A stretch of 64,000 nt of DNA, taken from contig GG745335.1 of assembly GCA_000151295.1 (NCBI GenBank), forward strand, positions 197,313-261,312, in the 5' to 3' direction. Made by a program: the position numbers and the translations under genes. Origin of the DNA: Allomyces macrogynus ATCC 38327 (lineage: Eukaryota > Blastocladiomycota > Blastocladiomycetes > Blastocladiales > Blastocladiaceae). Below the pieces are notes generated by a model that did not search any database, was not told the origin of the DNA, and was given only the letters and a program-made list of their open reading frames with translations. Positions 35,601 through 47,100 of the stretch are shown here, one piece after another. Numbering within the stretch: position 1 is the stretch's first letter; the number at the start of each line of letters is the position of its first letter.

Positions 35601-37646
35601 ATGCCTGGCGCACCCACTCCGTTTTCGCTCCAACCATGGGAAATCACGACCCTCCAATCCGTCTCTGCCCTCCTCATTGCAACCAACCTCTTCCACCTCT
35701 GGCGCGCGCTCCGCATCGCTTCACGCGACCGCGCGCGTACCATCACGCGGTCCGGCCTGCTCCCATTCGACGACAAGCCTCCACCTGCCGTCGTCGCCGC
35801 CAGCTTCCTCCATTCGGTCTCTGCCGATGATCAGGCCGGGCGGCTCGCTGGACGCCGTCCGAGGCCGCTTTCCAGTAGTGGGCCGCTCCCACCACCAACG
35901 TGCGCGCCGGAAGTCGTTCCGGTTGGGGGCGGTGGTGGTGCGCATGTCCTTCCTCCACCTCCACCACCGACCCCACCGACACAACCACGGTACCAGTCGC
36001 GCCGACCCGCACCGCTCGAAGTCGAGGCTGCGCTCGGGATGTGCGGGACGATCACGCAGCGCGTGCTTGTTGCAAGGGGCGCGCTCATGGGCATCATCGC
36101 TGCTGCAGTCGCGATCGACTTGCTCGCGTGGATTGTTCTCTCGGCGTCACCGAGAACCGACGTGCCGGTCGCCGTGATTCACCGGGTCACAGACGTGGCC
36201 ATGATCACCGCCGGTAACTTGGTCACGGCCAAACACATGCGGATGCTCGTTGACCCAAAAGTGCGCGCGAAGTGGGGTCTGCCGTGGACGTGGGTCGTCG
36301 GGGTTACGGTGGTGCTTGCGATTTTGTGGCTCGCGGCGGGGGTGTTGCGGATCGCGCAGGCCGCGGTGGCGAGCAACGCGTTCTGGCGTGATGCGGCGTT
36401 GCCGGAATGGACCGACGCGGTCGCCCTCGCGGTGCCGATTGGCGGACCGCTCGTGATTGTTGCTGGCGCATTCACAACGATTTTCGCGTCGTGGAAACAC
36501 CAACGCACGAAGCTCCAGCCTATGCTCGACAATAGCGGCGGCACCGGATCAGCGTCGCCACCCGCTGGACCGTCAACGTTGCTCCTGTTCCGACTCGCGC
36601 ACGCCGTCTCGGTCTCGCTCACGGCAAGTTTCATCTCCTCGGCCACGTTTGCGTCCCGACTCACGCTCTCCGGCCGGTCCGCGCTCTCGCTCGGCGGTGG
36701 GCGACTCGACTCGAGCAGCCGCGGAGCGCCGGCGGTGCACGTCCAGGCGACGTCGACTGAAAGTAACCTGAAACCTACCCCCGTGCAGTCGACGGCCGGA
36801 AGCGTCACCGCGTCCGGCGCATTTCCGCGCGGCGCGCCGACGCTCGCATTGCCCGGGACGAGCGCCCCGCTGCCGCGTGCCGTGAGTTCGCCGGGTACGC
36901 TCGCGACCGCACCGCGGCCGACTGCACCGCCATCGGCACTCGACCCGCCAGGACCGACTCCACCACCGCAGGGCCTCGCGCCGGACGCGCCAACGGCGGG
37001 ACGGAGCGGGATGGTCCGTTCAGGCTCGCGCGGCATGGTCCGATCCAACTCGCGCGGGTCCAACTCCCGCGGCATGGTCCGTTCGGGCTCGTCCACATCC
37101 ACCTCGTCGCACCAGTCACGGCGGTCGCGCGCATCCACGGCCGGATCGCACGTGACCGCGACGTCGGCCGCGACGTCGGCCGCGTCTGGACGGTCGGACG
37201 CGTCGGTGGGCAGATTGCGGGGCGCAACGGGGGACCGAATTGCGCCCATAACGCCAGCAACGCCGCCGGAGTCGCAGACGGCGGGATGGTCCTTGTCGCT
37301 GCTCGTTCTCGCCGTGCATTTCACGCAAGCGATCCTGTGGGCGGTGGTCCTCGCCGTGTCGCTCGCGGTGCGGGTACCGGCCGTCGCGGGGGTTGTCGCG
37401 GACGCGGCAGTGACGGTGTTTGTCGCACTGGACATGCGGTTTTACGGAACGATCTGGCAACGCGTACGCGCGGCCGCGAAGGCGAAGCGACGGGCCAAGC
37501 GGAGGGAGCGGAGGGAGGGGAAGTACAAGAGGCAGATGGAGGCGGCGGCGAGGGCGAGTGCGTTGGTGATACGTGTGAGCCAGGTGTTGTCGGTGCAAGA
37601 GGGACAAATGGGGACTGGACTGGGCGTGGAGAGAGTGGTGAGATGA
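35601..37646 (+). CDS. Multi-pass membrane protein of unknown family
   Basis: 681 residues from an ATG. Not recognised. Hydrophobic segments lie at about 15-36, 160-185, 230-258 and 280-305, then two more near 570-600 and 605-625. A long Pro-rich loop (about 75-140) follows the first. A Ser/Thr/Pro-rich, Arg-dotted loop (about 340-560) sits before the last pair and contains a short repeat, GMVRSGSR / GMVRSNSRG / GMVRSGSS, which could be phosphorylated. The C-terminal tail is strongly basic (AKAKRRAKRRERREGKYKR). The pattern would suit a membrane sensor or scaffold, but that is inference. Confidence 0.7.
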   Translation: MPGAPTPFSLQPWEITTLQSVSALLIATNLFHLWRALRIASRDRARTITRSGLLPFDDKPPPAVVAASFLHSVSADDQAGRLAGRRPRPLSSSGPLPPPTCAPEVVPVGGGGGAHVLPPPPPPTPPTQPRYQSRRPAPLEVEAALGMCGTITQRVLVARGALMGIIAAAVAIDLLAWIVLSASPRTDVPVAVIHRVTDVAMITAGNLVTAKHMRMLVDPKVRAKWGLPWTWVVGVTVVLAILWLAAGVLRIAQAAVASNAFWRDAALPEWTDAVALAVPIGGPLVIVAGAFTTIFASWKHQRTKLQPMLDNSGGTGSASPPAGPSTLLLFRLAHAVSVSLTASFISSATFASRLTLSGRSALSLGGGRLDSSSRGAPAVHVQATSTESNLKPTPVQSTAGSVTASGAFPRGAPTLALPGTSAPLPRAVSSPGTLATAPRPTAPPSALDPPGPTPPPQGLAPDAPTAGRSGMVRSGSRGMVRSNSRGSNSRGMVRSGSSTSTSSHQSRRSRASTAGSHVTATSAATSAASGRSDASVGRLRGATGDRIAPITPATPPESQTAGWSLSLLVLAVHFTQAILWAVVLAVSLAVRVPAVAGVVADAAVTVFVALDMRFYGTIWQRVRAAAKAKRRAKRRERREGKYKRQMEAAARASALVIRVSQVLSVQEGQMGTGLGVERVVR

Positions 37647-37689
37647 ATGGAGGACGGGGGACTTGTATGTGGTGGTCGAAATGGACGTT

Positions 37690-38660
37690 CTCAGGTGGGA
37701 ACGTGATCCGAGAAATGATGTTCAAAACCGTTGGTATGACAAGTCGCACCAAGTCGCCGCCGCCCAGCTCCTCCACCTCGTCGTCGAGTCCCTCGAGCTC
37801 CGGCTACGTGTCGTGCAGGTCGATCAAGACGGTATCTAGACCAAACACGAACGTCAGCCCTCTTCCCCATCCCCTTCCACCGCACCCGACTCCACCCCGC
37901 CAGACACGTACTCGCCATCATCTGCAGTTCCCGATACTCGCGCATATTCTCCTGCAAGCTCACCATCAACTGAAAGTACTTGAACACACGGCCACAGCAT
38001 CTCCTCGGACTTTTCCGCCAACGCCACCAACGTCTCGCGAATCGTCTTTTCCCAGCCCTTTGATACGCCGCGCGCTTGCGTCAACAGCGCCTGAATGTCG
38101 TTGACCAAGTCTTGACTCGTCGCGCGCTCGCCGCCATTGTCGTTGTTGAGCTGGTCGCCGGAACTGATATCGGCCGGGTCCCCGGGAGAGATGCGCGCGG
38201 TTCGGGTGGAGGTGGGGCCAGCCGAGGAGTCGCCGTCGCTACGTGGCGGTGGCGTGGGTGAGTGGAGTGGTCCGACGCTTGATGCGAGGTGGGGAGGGAA
38301 GTGGCGGAGGTACCCAAGCTCGCTGATCCCGCGCGTCCCAGCACTCGCTGTCGCCGTGCGGTTCCCGCGCCCGCGCCGGTCGTCCCTGCCGCTGCGGCGG
38401 CGGCCAGGTCTTCACATTCCTTGGCCGTCGTCTCCTGAAAGTCGTTCATAAACGCCGGGATTCCACGGTGAGAGCTCGGCGTGTGCGCGAAATGCACGAG
38501 CAAGCGCAAGCGCACAGTGACTGCCGATTCGTGTTCTTGGCCATGGTCAATTGCTTGCGGAGCCGCTTGCGAATCTTGTCTAACTTCTTGGCCTTGGTCA
38601 CTTTCGCGGTGCTCTTCGCGCAGTTCAGCCGAGATGCGGTCGAAATTGGTCACTACCCGT
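37690..38660 (-). CDS. Probable coiled-coil protein gene, exon structure unresolved
   Basis: On the minus strand several short frames look coding but do not join simply. A basic helix (KKLDKIRKRLRKQL) comes first, then an Ala/Ser/Pro-rich part. A convincing amphipathic stretch follows (DIQALLTQARGVSKGWEK, ETLVALAEKSEEMLW), then in another frame KYFQLMVSLQENMREYRELQ. It lies downstream of the copper ATPase and convergent with the membrane-protein gene. No family recognised; frame changes may be introns or errors. Confidence 0.35.
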
Positions 38661-38913
38661 TATGACCCGTCGATTGTGATGCGCGCCTTGCGTCGCCTCG
38701 GAGAACAGCGAGATGGGGAGTTTTGTTGCAGAGAACGGCTGCGTTCCCGGCCCTTGCTTGATCGACAGCGCTTGGCGTACGCTCCTGATCAGCACGCCCA
38801 ATAAAGGCGCATACAACGACGCGAACTCAAACAGGAGCATACCCGGAAGCTCATACTTATTTCTTGGATCTCGGTCCACACGAACACCACAACACAGAAC
38901 AACAACACTGGAA

Positions 38914-41900
38914 TCAATGGCACCCCATCTCCACCACCTCGGTCTCCTTCCCGCCCCCGATCGGCGCCGTCCGCGCACCATGCCCGACCCCACACTGGCA
39001 CCGCAAGCACTTGCAAGACTTACTCAACTCGACCACCTCTTCCCCGACCTTCTCCACCGAATGGCACCCAGCACACGCGCACGCCGTGCCCGCGTCCGAA
39101 TCTCCGCTCCTGCACCCGCACCCGCCTTCCTGGTCCTGGTCCTCGTCGTTGTTCACATCAATCCGCGCATACTTCGGCACCCCCTGCCACCGCAACCCCA
39201 ACGCACTCAGCACGACCGACACCGAGCTCAACGCCATCGCGAGCCCCGCGACCGCGGGGGCCGGCTGCGTGCCCAGCGCCCCACACGCCCAGACCAGTCC
39301 GGCCACATTATACCCCAACGCCCACGCGAGATTCCACCGTACGCGACGCGCGACGCGCCGGGCCAGCACGACCAGCGTCGGCAACCGCGCGAGGACCGCG
39401 TCCCCCGTTAAGAGAACCGACGCCGAATGCACGGCCACGTCGGTCGCGTCGAGCAACGAAATGCCGACGTCCGCCGACGCGAGCGCGGGCGCGTCGTTGA
39501 TTCCGTCGCCGACCATGGCCACGACGTGCGCCTTGGGTGAGTCGGGAGTGCCGGCGGTGGGAGTGCCCGTGCGCTGGATGCGGCAAACCATGTCCAACTT
39601 ATCCTCGGGCGTCGCGTGCGCGACGACGTGGTCAATGCCCAACTTCGCGGCCACACGACGCGCGGCGGCCGGTTGGTCGCCCGTGCACATGACGAGATCC
39701 ACGCTCAATCGGTCGCGCAAAACACGGATCACGGGCTTGGCCTCACGGCGGACCGGGTCGTCCAGGACGTGTGCGGAGACAACCCAGCCGGCGAGCGCGA
39801 CGCCGACGAGAGTGCCGCCGCGAGTCGCGAGGTCCGTGAGGAAGGACGCGGCGGGGGCGATGGACGCGAGGTACGTCAGGGAGCCGACGTGCAAGGTGAG
39901 CGGAGCGGACGAGGTGGGCAGGTAGAGAAGCGCGGATAGGCCGCGGCCGGGCGTTTCGTGGACGTCGGTCACGGTGATGGCCGGGGTGACAAGGGGGAGG
40001 TGGGCGCGCGCGTGCGCGAGGAGCGACCGCGCGAGCGGGTGCGCCGAGTTGGCTTCGACGGCGGCGATCGCGGACCAGAGGATCGTGGGCCAGTCGGCGG
40101 ACGGGTCGGCGAGGGCGAGCGAGGGTGGGGCGGGCTCGATGTGGTCGTGCACGACGGTCGGTTTTCTGGAAACGAGTCGAGGGTCAGTTCCGTTGAAATC
40201 GCAAACAAACCGGTGGAGAAAGCGAGTGGATACGTACCCAATCGTCAACGTGCCCGTCTTGTCCGCGACCAAATACTCGATCCGCGCACACCGTTCCAGC
40301 ACCCGGCCCGCATCTTTCACCAGAACCCCATGTTTCGCGGCCACTCCGGCACCGACCATCACGGCAGTCGGCACCGCCAACCCAACCGCGCATGGACACG
40401 CCACCACCAATACGGCCACCGCATACTGCAGCGCCAACGTGTGCGCCGTGTACCCCATCGGCACCGCGACCCAGCCCGTCGCGGCGGTAATGATTTCCCA
40501 GACGACAAACGTGAGCACCGACAGAATCAGGACGATCGGGACAAACCGGCCGGCGACGCGGTCGGCAAGCAGTTCCGCGTCGGACTTGGCGCCGGCGGAC
40601 GCAGATTGCGCATTGTCGACGAGCGTCGCGATTCGGGCGAGGGTCGACGCGTGTGCGGGATGTGTCACGGCGAGGAGCAGGGTCGCGGTGCCGGCGTTGA
40701 GCGCGCCGGACGCGACGGTCGTAACGCCGGGGACGGCGGGGATCGGGATGGGTTCGCCGGTGATGGCGGAGACATCGAGGACTTGATAGAGAAAATGATG
40801 AAGTTAGATTGATATTAAGGGTGAAGGGGAAATGAAAGCCAGCGAAACGTACGCGACGAGCCCGACACGACGATCCCGTTACACGGGACGCGGACACCAG
40901 GCACGACCTTGATGAAATCGCCAACTATTTCACAGTGGAGAGGGAACCCGTTAGCCATCCACACTCTCTCCACATGCGACACGAAACAACGTACTCAGCA
41001 CCTCGCCCGACGGCACCACCACCTCGCTCTCCACCCCGGCCACCTTCCCCTTCCCATCCCACATCCCACCCACGACCCGGGTCACTTGATCCGGCTGCAA
41101 CGCGACCAGCGCAGCGACTGCATCCGCAGCCTTGCCTTTCGCCATCGCCTCCAACCACCGGCCGAGCGCCAAGAATGCGAGCAGCAGCACCGGCGTCTCA
41201 AAAAACGTCGCGACCCGACGCGGCCCATGATGCATCTCGTCGGTATCCATCCCGAGCGGCGCCTTCTGCACGGCATTCACGACCACCGCGGCGACCGACG
41301 CGAGGTACGCCGCCCACACGCCCAGCGCGACCAGCGCATCCATATCTGGTTTACCCCGGGCCCGAATCGCACGAATCGCAGCCTTCGCGAGCGGGACGCC
41401 GAGGACGGCGACCGCTCCGGTCGCAATTACGAACTGCACCACGTCGGTCACCGACACCCCGGCAATGACTTTGGTCATTTCGAGCACTTCCCGCGCGCGA
41501 TTATCCGCAGGTAACAGCATCCCAATGATCATGGCGATCGCGAGCATCGGGACCGCCATGATCGCGCCCGTCAGGAACCGCCGACGCGCAAGGTACGTGT
41601 GCCGCGCGTGACGCTCGTGCGCGCGCTGCGCGGCGGTGATCAGGGTCGCGAGGCCGCCGGGCGTGGCAGAGTCGCCGTCGGCGACAGACACGTCGGTGTT
41701 GTTGGTCACACTCGACGCGGCGGATTGGATCGCGCGCGCCGAGGTGACGAGCGGGTGCAGCGTCACGCGCACTTGGGTCTCATTCGAGCGGACAATTTCG
41801 GTGACCCCCGGGATCGAAGAGAGAGTCGAGGTGAGCGTGGACCAGTTGAGGGTGGCATCCGACGGAAAGGTGAGGGTCACGGCGCGCGCGAGCGATGCGC

Positions 41901-42696
41901 GGAACGGGGACCTGTCGTCGGTTTCGTCGGTATCGGCAGAGCGCGACGCCGATGGGCGCACGAGGGTCGCGTCAATGTCGATGATCGACGCAGCTGGCGA
42001 GTCCGGTGGGGTCGGTGCCGAATGGTTGTCGTCGATCTGCGCGCGCAGGTACGCACGCCATGCGGCTGGGTCGGCGGTGACGCGCACCGTATCGGCTGGC
42101 GTCGCGTCGGCCGGCTTGGTGGTGGTGGTTACGGCGGCGGGACCGGAGGAGAGAACTTCGCCATCGTACCCGAGGTCGCGCACTTTCTCGACCAGGTCCT
42201 CAGCCGTCACCGCAGGGGAGTGCGTGACGGTCGCGCGCCCAGCGAGCAAGTTCACAGACACCGACCGCACGTTTGAATATTCGGCGAGCCCTGTCTCGAG
42301 CGAATGCACGCACGACGCGCACGTCATGCCCTCGACGATCAGCGTCGTCGTGATATCCACAACCGGAACGGGCGGCACCGCCCCGGTGTTCTTGGGGGGT
42401 GTGGGCCCTTGGTACTCAGCGAGCGTCGCGGCCGACGCCGAGACCACCGACGCGAGCACTTCTGCGTCGTATCCGAGATCACTGACGAGGTCGACGAGTG
42501 TCGTGGGGTTGATTTCCGGATCGTGCTCGACAGTCGCGCGGCCGGCGAGGAGGTTGACGCTCACGGAACGGACATGAGGGTGTGCGCCGAGCCCGGTCTC
42601 GAGCGAGTGCACGCATGACGCGCAGGTCATGCCGTCGACGAGGAGCGTCGTGGTCAGGGATGCCGCGGCGGGTATGGCCTGCGCGGGTGTCGACAT
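38914..42696 (-). CDS. CCC2: Copper-transporting P1B-type ATPase (CCC2/ATP7 type) with Cys-rich C-terminal tail
   Basis: Pumps Cu(I) into the late Golgi lumen to load copper oxidases. Exons 42696-40995, 40924-40853, 40781-40238 and 40165-38914 join in phase to 1189 residues. Two heavy-metal domains carry GMTCASC (Cys 25/28 and 126/129). A third HMA-like region lacks the CxxC. Then come membrane helices, TGEP, the CPC metal site, DKTGTLT (phosphorylated Asp), SAHPLA (nucleotide-domain HP) and GDGINDAP. The tail after the last helix has ten Cys, with CGC, CACAGCH and CKCLRCQC, unlike the usual family end. A multicopper oxidase lies in the same window. Confidence 0.93.
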
Positions 42697-42792
42697 GATT
42701 GGTGGTGCGAGATGAATGGATGGTGGACTTGTCGTTGCCGTTGCCGTTGCAGGAGCAGGATGAGGCGGGATCAGCGAGTGGGGGCAGCAGCG

Positions 42793-42799
42793 CTTTATA
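42793..42799 (-). promoter_or_regulatory. Candidate TATA box of the copper ATPase gene
   Basis: TATAAAG on the minus strand, about 97 bp upstream of the ATG at 42696. Confidence 0.45.
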
Positions 42800-43677
42800 C
42801 CCGGCCGGCAGGAGCTGAATGCATCACGGCGTATCGTCTCGGTGCCGTGGGTGCCGTGAATGCTGGTGGTGGTGGTGGTTGGTGGCGACCCAGGTCGAGA
42901 AAAAATCGCGCAGATGGCTCCAGAAAATGCCTCGCGCTTTAGTCTCGCTGTCGAAACGCGGATAATCCTTGACACAGGTCGAACACCGGGCGTGACAAGC
43001 GTGCGCGCCGCCCTCGACCAAGTCAACAGAGTCGATGCTGACCGGCTCAGTCGCGTCACGACGACTCGTGGTCACGGCATGGCTCACGTAACTGCGCGGG
43101 TTCGTGGCGGCGCCGCCGCTCGACCATGAGCGGCGTGCGCGGCAGGCTACGCATGGTGGTGAGCTTGAGGGCTCGTGGAGCGCAGGACACCCTGCGCGAC
43201 AAGTGACAAGGTGGTGGACAAGCACATTGAATCGGCGAAGCATGACTGTCCCCTCTCGTGTCGAGGGGTGGTTGTAGGTTGAGCGGCGTACGGCATGTGG
43301 GCGCAGCACCACGAACAGTGAAGTCAACGACACGACGTCGAGCAGACCAGTCGTGCGCCATCACGCGCACCATCACACCGGGTGGAACGCGTCGTGCACC
43401 AGCTGTACCGACGTATCGACTGGCCGGCCAGCACCGTGCCAGATCGGCGCAAAGGCCATTACAGCAAAAAGACACGCGATGTAGCAGCTGGGTCCTCGAT
43501 CGCGTGGCCCCCAGCGACGCGGTCGAGTGAGCGTCGTTTGACGTCGTTTGACGGCTGGACCATGGCGCGTTCCTTTCAGCAAAACATCACCCGCGGGCCC
43601 ATTTCTCGATCCAGAGCGACAACAAAAAGCAGACACACTCCAGCATCACGGTCCAGGTTGGGAACATATCGAGATGC
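42800..43677. other. Intergenic between copper ATPase and tRNA
   Basis: No gene supported. A T5 run on the minus strand at 43624-43628 may serve as the Pol III stop for the tRNA, about 50 bp past its end. Confidence 0.45.
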
Positions 43678-43760
43678 CGACGACGGCAGGATTCGAACCT
43701 GCGAACGGAAACCGTAGCCGAATAGAAGTCGGCCCCCTTAGGCCGCTCGGGCACGTCGTC
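43678..43760 (-). tRNA. Class II tRNA with serine-type body and anticodon UCU
   Basis: A full cloverleaf on the minus strand. The acceptor pairs GACGACG with CGTCGTC, with discriminator G. The D stem is CCC/GGG. The anticodon arm is GCCGA-CTTCTAT-TCGGC, giving anticodon UCU. A long variable arm (ACGG-TTT-CCGT) precedes the T arm GCAGG-TTCGAAT-CCTGC. The B box GGTTCGAATCC is perfect. The long variable arm and G73 are serine features, and the body resembles eukaryotic tRNA-Ser(GCU), yet UCU reads AGA/AGG (Arg). No intron is needed to fold it. Confidence 0.85.
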
Positions 43761-44116
43761 TGAGTGCGGCCAGTCGCGCGCGACTTTCGGGCGCGTGGGA
43801 CGGCGCTGGTGTGCTGGTGCCGCTGGTTTGTTGGCCGGTGTGGGTTCGGAGCTCGAGACCAGGGACTGGCTGGTGCTGAGCGCGATGGGGCTGGCAGGCC
43901 GGTGACGCAGTGCCGCGCCGGCCACTGCCAGAGCCGCAATCCACGTCCAAACGACACAGCTCCCGCGACGACGATGATCACGACGACCACAGCGCGATCC
44001 GCTCTTGTTCAGCGCGCGGTGACTTCCCGCAAGCGACGTACTGCGCACCGAACAGCACGCTCGACCCGCCGCGACCCGACCCTGATCACGACCGCGGCGC
44101 GTCGCCACCCCCCACC

Positions 44117-47100
44117 ATGTTCGCCGCGCGCGTCAAGACGCTGCTCAAAAAGACGCGCGACGCCCTCGGTGCCAAGGACTATGCCACTGCCTACGACACG
44201 GTCAACGATTTATTGGGTTACGAGCCCGCCAATCTGAACGCGCTGCTCTTTAAGGCGCTCGCCGCGCAGAACCTCGAAAAGTATGACGAGTCCGAAGAGG
44301 CGCTGAATACGGTGCTCGAGACGAACCCGGATTTGGTGTCGGCGTGGCAGGTGCGTTTGGTTTTGTGGATGAATCGTGGTCGCCGCGAATGGTGTCTGAC
44401 GAGAGTGCTCGCGCGATAGGGCCTCGAAAAACTGCACGAAAAAGCCGGCAACGTCGGCAAGCGCATCGACGCCATGCACAAGCTCATCAACCTCTACTAC
44501 AAGGCGTACGCACGGTTCTGATCCGACGCGGGAAACTGGGCCCCCGACTCACGCCCACTCTCTTTGATCACAGAAACGAGTCCAAGCGCCTGACCGACCT
44601 CGTCACCGCCCTCGTCCAACTGCACACCGACCGCAAGGACTGGGCCGCGGCTGACCGCGCACTGCGTCAATTCCTTCCCGACTCGCCCATCTACGACAGG
44701 CTCGCCGACCCGCGCCCCTCGACTGCCGATATTCTGCAGCAACTTGCGACAGTCCAGGCCGCACACGATACCGAATCGATTACGGCGCAGGTGCAGGCGC
44801 GCAAGGGGATGCTCGGCGGTCCCTCGTTGCCGGAACTGCAGCGGCAAGTGGAGCACGCGGTGCACCGCGCGTCACCGCTGCTCGGCACTTATGAGCAGTT
44901 GCTGCAGCTGAACCGTGATTTGGATATGGTGGAAAAGTATTTGGGGCTGCTGACGGCGCGCGTGCAGGGCGCCGAGGACGAGGCGGAGCGCCGGGAGTAC
45001 GCGGCAAAGTTGCGGACCGAAGTGGCTGCGATTGTCACGCGCGGTGAGAAAGTGCGCGCCGCGTACCAGCTCGCGCTTGATTGGACCAACGCCGCGGACG
45101 TGCACGAAGTCCCGGACGCGCTGGTCCGGGCGTACCTTGCCGCGTGGCCGGTTTCGAGCAACGACGACGATGACGGTGCGGCGCAGGACGAGTACGCCGT
45201 CTTCGCACAGTGGGTTCTCGACCCGGACAACGAGCCCGACACGCTCCCGCCCACCCCATCGCTGTTCGGCTGCCTCGTGACCGGCTGCCTCACATCGGCC
45301 GACAAGGCGCAGCTCGATGCCGCGACCCGCGGGCTCGACTTGGTCCAGGCCACTGAACGCAATTTTGCTGTGCCCCTTGACCGCGTCGCGAACCGGCTGC
45401 ACTTGACCCGCGCTAAAGTCCTGCTCGGCGCGCAACTTGTGCACGACGCGCTGCGCGACCTCGACGCCGTCGACTCTAAAACATTCGCCGACGAGGCCTA
45501 CACGCTCCGCGGAGAAGCCTACATGCAATTACAAGGCTGGGCTCAAGCGCGCGCGTCATTCACCCGCGTCCGCTCATCCTGGGCGCAATCGAACCTCGGG
45601 TGGCTCGACCTCCTGCAGGACCAGGGCTCACCCCTCTCGACGCTCGCTGCCGTCGATTCCGCGGCACTCGCTGCGCCGCACCAGCAGGCCGTGCACGCGT
45701 ATCGCCTCGGCCGCGCGTACTGGGCGGCCGGTGACGGGAACAACGCGTTTACGCACTTGTTACATGCCGCGCAGCGCGCGCCGCTGCTGTGCACCGAGGC
45801 GTTCACGTACTTGGGCCACGTGTACGCGGCACGGGGGGACGCCGGACGCGCGGCCAAGTGCTGGGTGAAGGCGTTCGCGCTGGACCCTAGGGATACGGAG
45901 GCCGCGCGGGTGCTTGTCCGGCACTACTGGTCCCAGGGCGAGTCGGCATGGTCTGCGGCGCGGGAGGTTCTACAGAAAGCGGCGGAGGCGAGTCCGCGCG
46001 TCGCGTGGATTTGGAAACAGCTCGGTCTCGTACACTTGCGGCTCGGGAACGTCGATGACGCGGCGACCGCATTGCAGGCTGCCGGGCGCCTGGATTTCCG
46101 GGACCACGTCGTCTGGCAGACCTTGGCCGAGTGTTACTTGAAGCTCGGGCGGTACTTGACCGCGTACAAGGCTGCGACCCGCGCGATCGAGCTGGACCCG
46201 CAGGGCCAGTTGGCGCGGTACTTGATGGCGGTCGTGAATATGAAGCTCGGGCAGTACGTTGCCGCACACGCGACGCTTGATCCGAATGCGAGTTTCGCGC
46301 CGTCGGTGATCTTGGCGGGGGAGTTGTACCTGGCCCATGCAAGGGACGCGTATGAGACGGGGCGGTACGCCGAGACGAAACGGTTGTTGGACGAGGGGTA
46401 TGTGGTGATGCAGGCAAACGCGACGCCGGCGTTGCCGAGCGCGCATGCGAAACGGGTCGCGGATTTGCGTGCGGCGTGGACGTGGATTCCGCACCTGTGG
46501 ACGGCGAGCGGGTCGGTCGTGGATGCGCTGCAGGAGGCAGTCGAGGGGTATGTGGCGATCGGGTGCCATGTGGATGCCGCGCAGGTGCTGTTCCACGTCG
46601 CGCAACTCGGCGGTGCTGATGCTGAGGAGGCCGCGACCAAGGCCCTCGTGCACTGCAAGCACGCGCTCGCGCAGAACCGGCACGACCCGGCGGCGTGGAC
46701 GGTCGCAGGGTGCGTCTACGCGACCCACCTCGCGCAGCCAAAACTTGCTCAGCATTGTCTTGTCATGAGTCTGCACCTGGACCCGCGGTCGGCATCCACC
46801 TGGACGGCGCTTGGGCTCCTGTATTCGGCCAATGACGACGGCGAGCTCGCGCACGCGTGCCTTGAGCAGGCGACCATGCACGACGCGGACGCTGCCGCCG
46901 CGTGGGCCGCGCTCCAGCGGTGCACCAACTTTGCCACGGCGACGCGCCGTGCCACGACGACCAAGACGAATTTGCTGCATCATGCGGTGGCAACGTGCGC
47001 GTGGGTCCCACCGGCGGTCATGCGCGAGTACGTGCATGCGCTGCGCGACATGCACGCGATCGATGCCGAGTTTGCCGCACGGAAATGGACAGAGTGGGAG

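Noticed and set aside
36179..37435. Long minus-strand frame (418 codons) opposite the membrane protein
   Set aside because: Antisense shadow of a GC-rich gene; Arg/Pro/Ala-rich with no domain, while the plus frame has clear hydrophobic segments.
43678..43760. Intron-containing tRNA-Arg(UCU) as an ordinary explanation
   Set aside because: The anticodon stem closes directly around a 7-base loop and the extra bases form a variable-arm hairpin, so no intron is needed.
43678..43760. Genome-wide reassignment of AGA/AGG to Ser
   Set aside because: AGG in SKI3 falls at TPR sites that suit Arg. One tRNA gene is not enough evidence.
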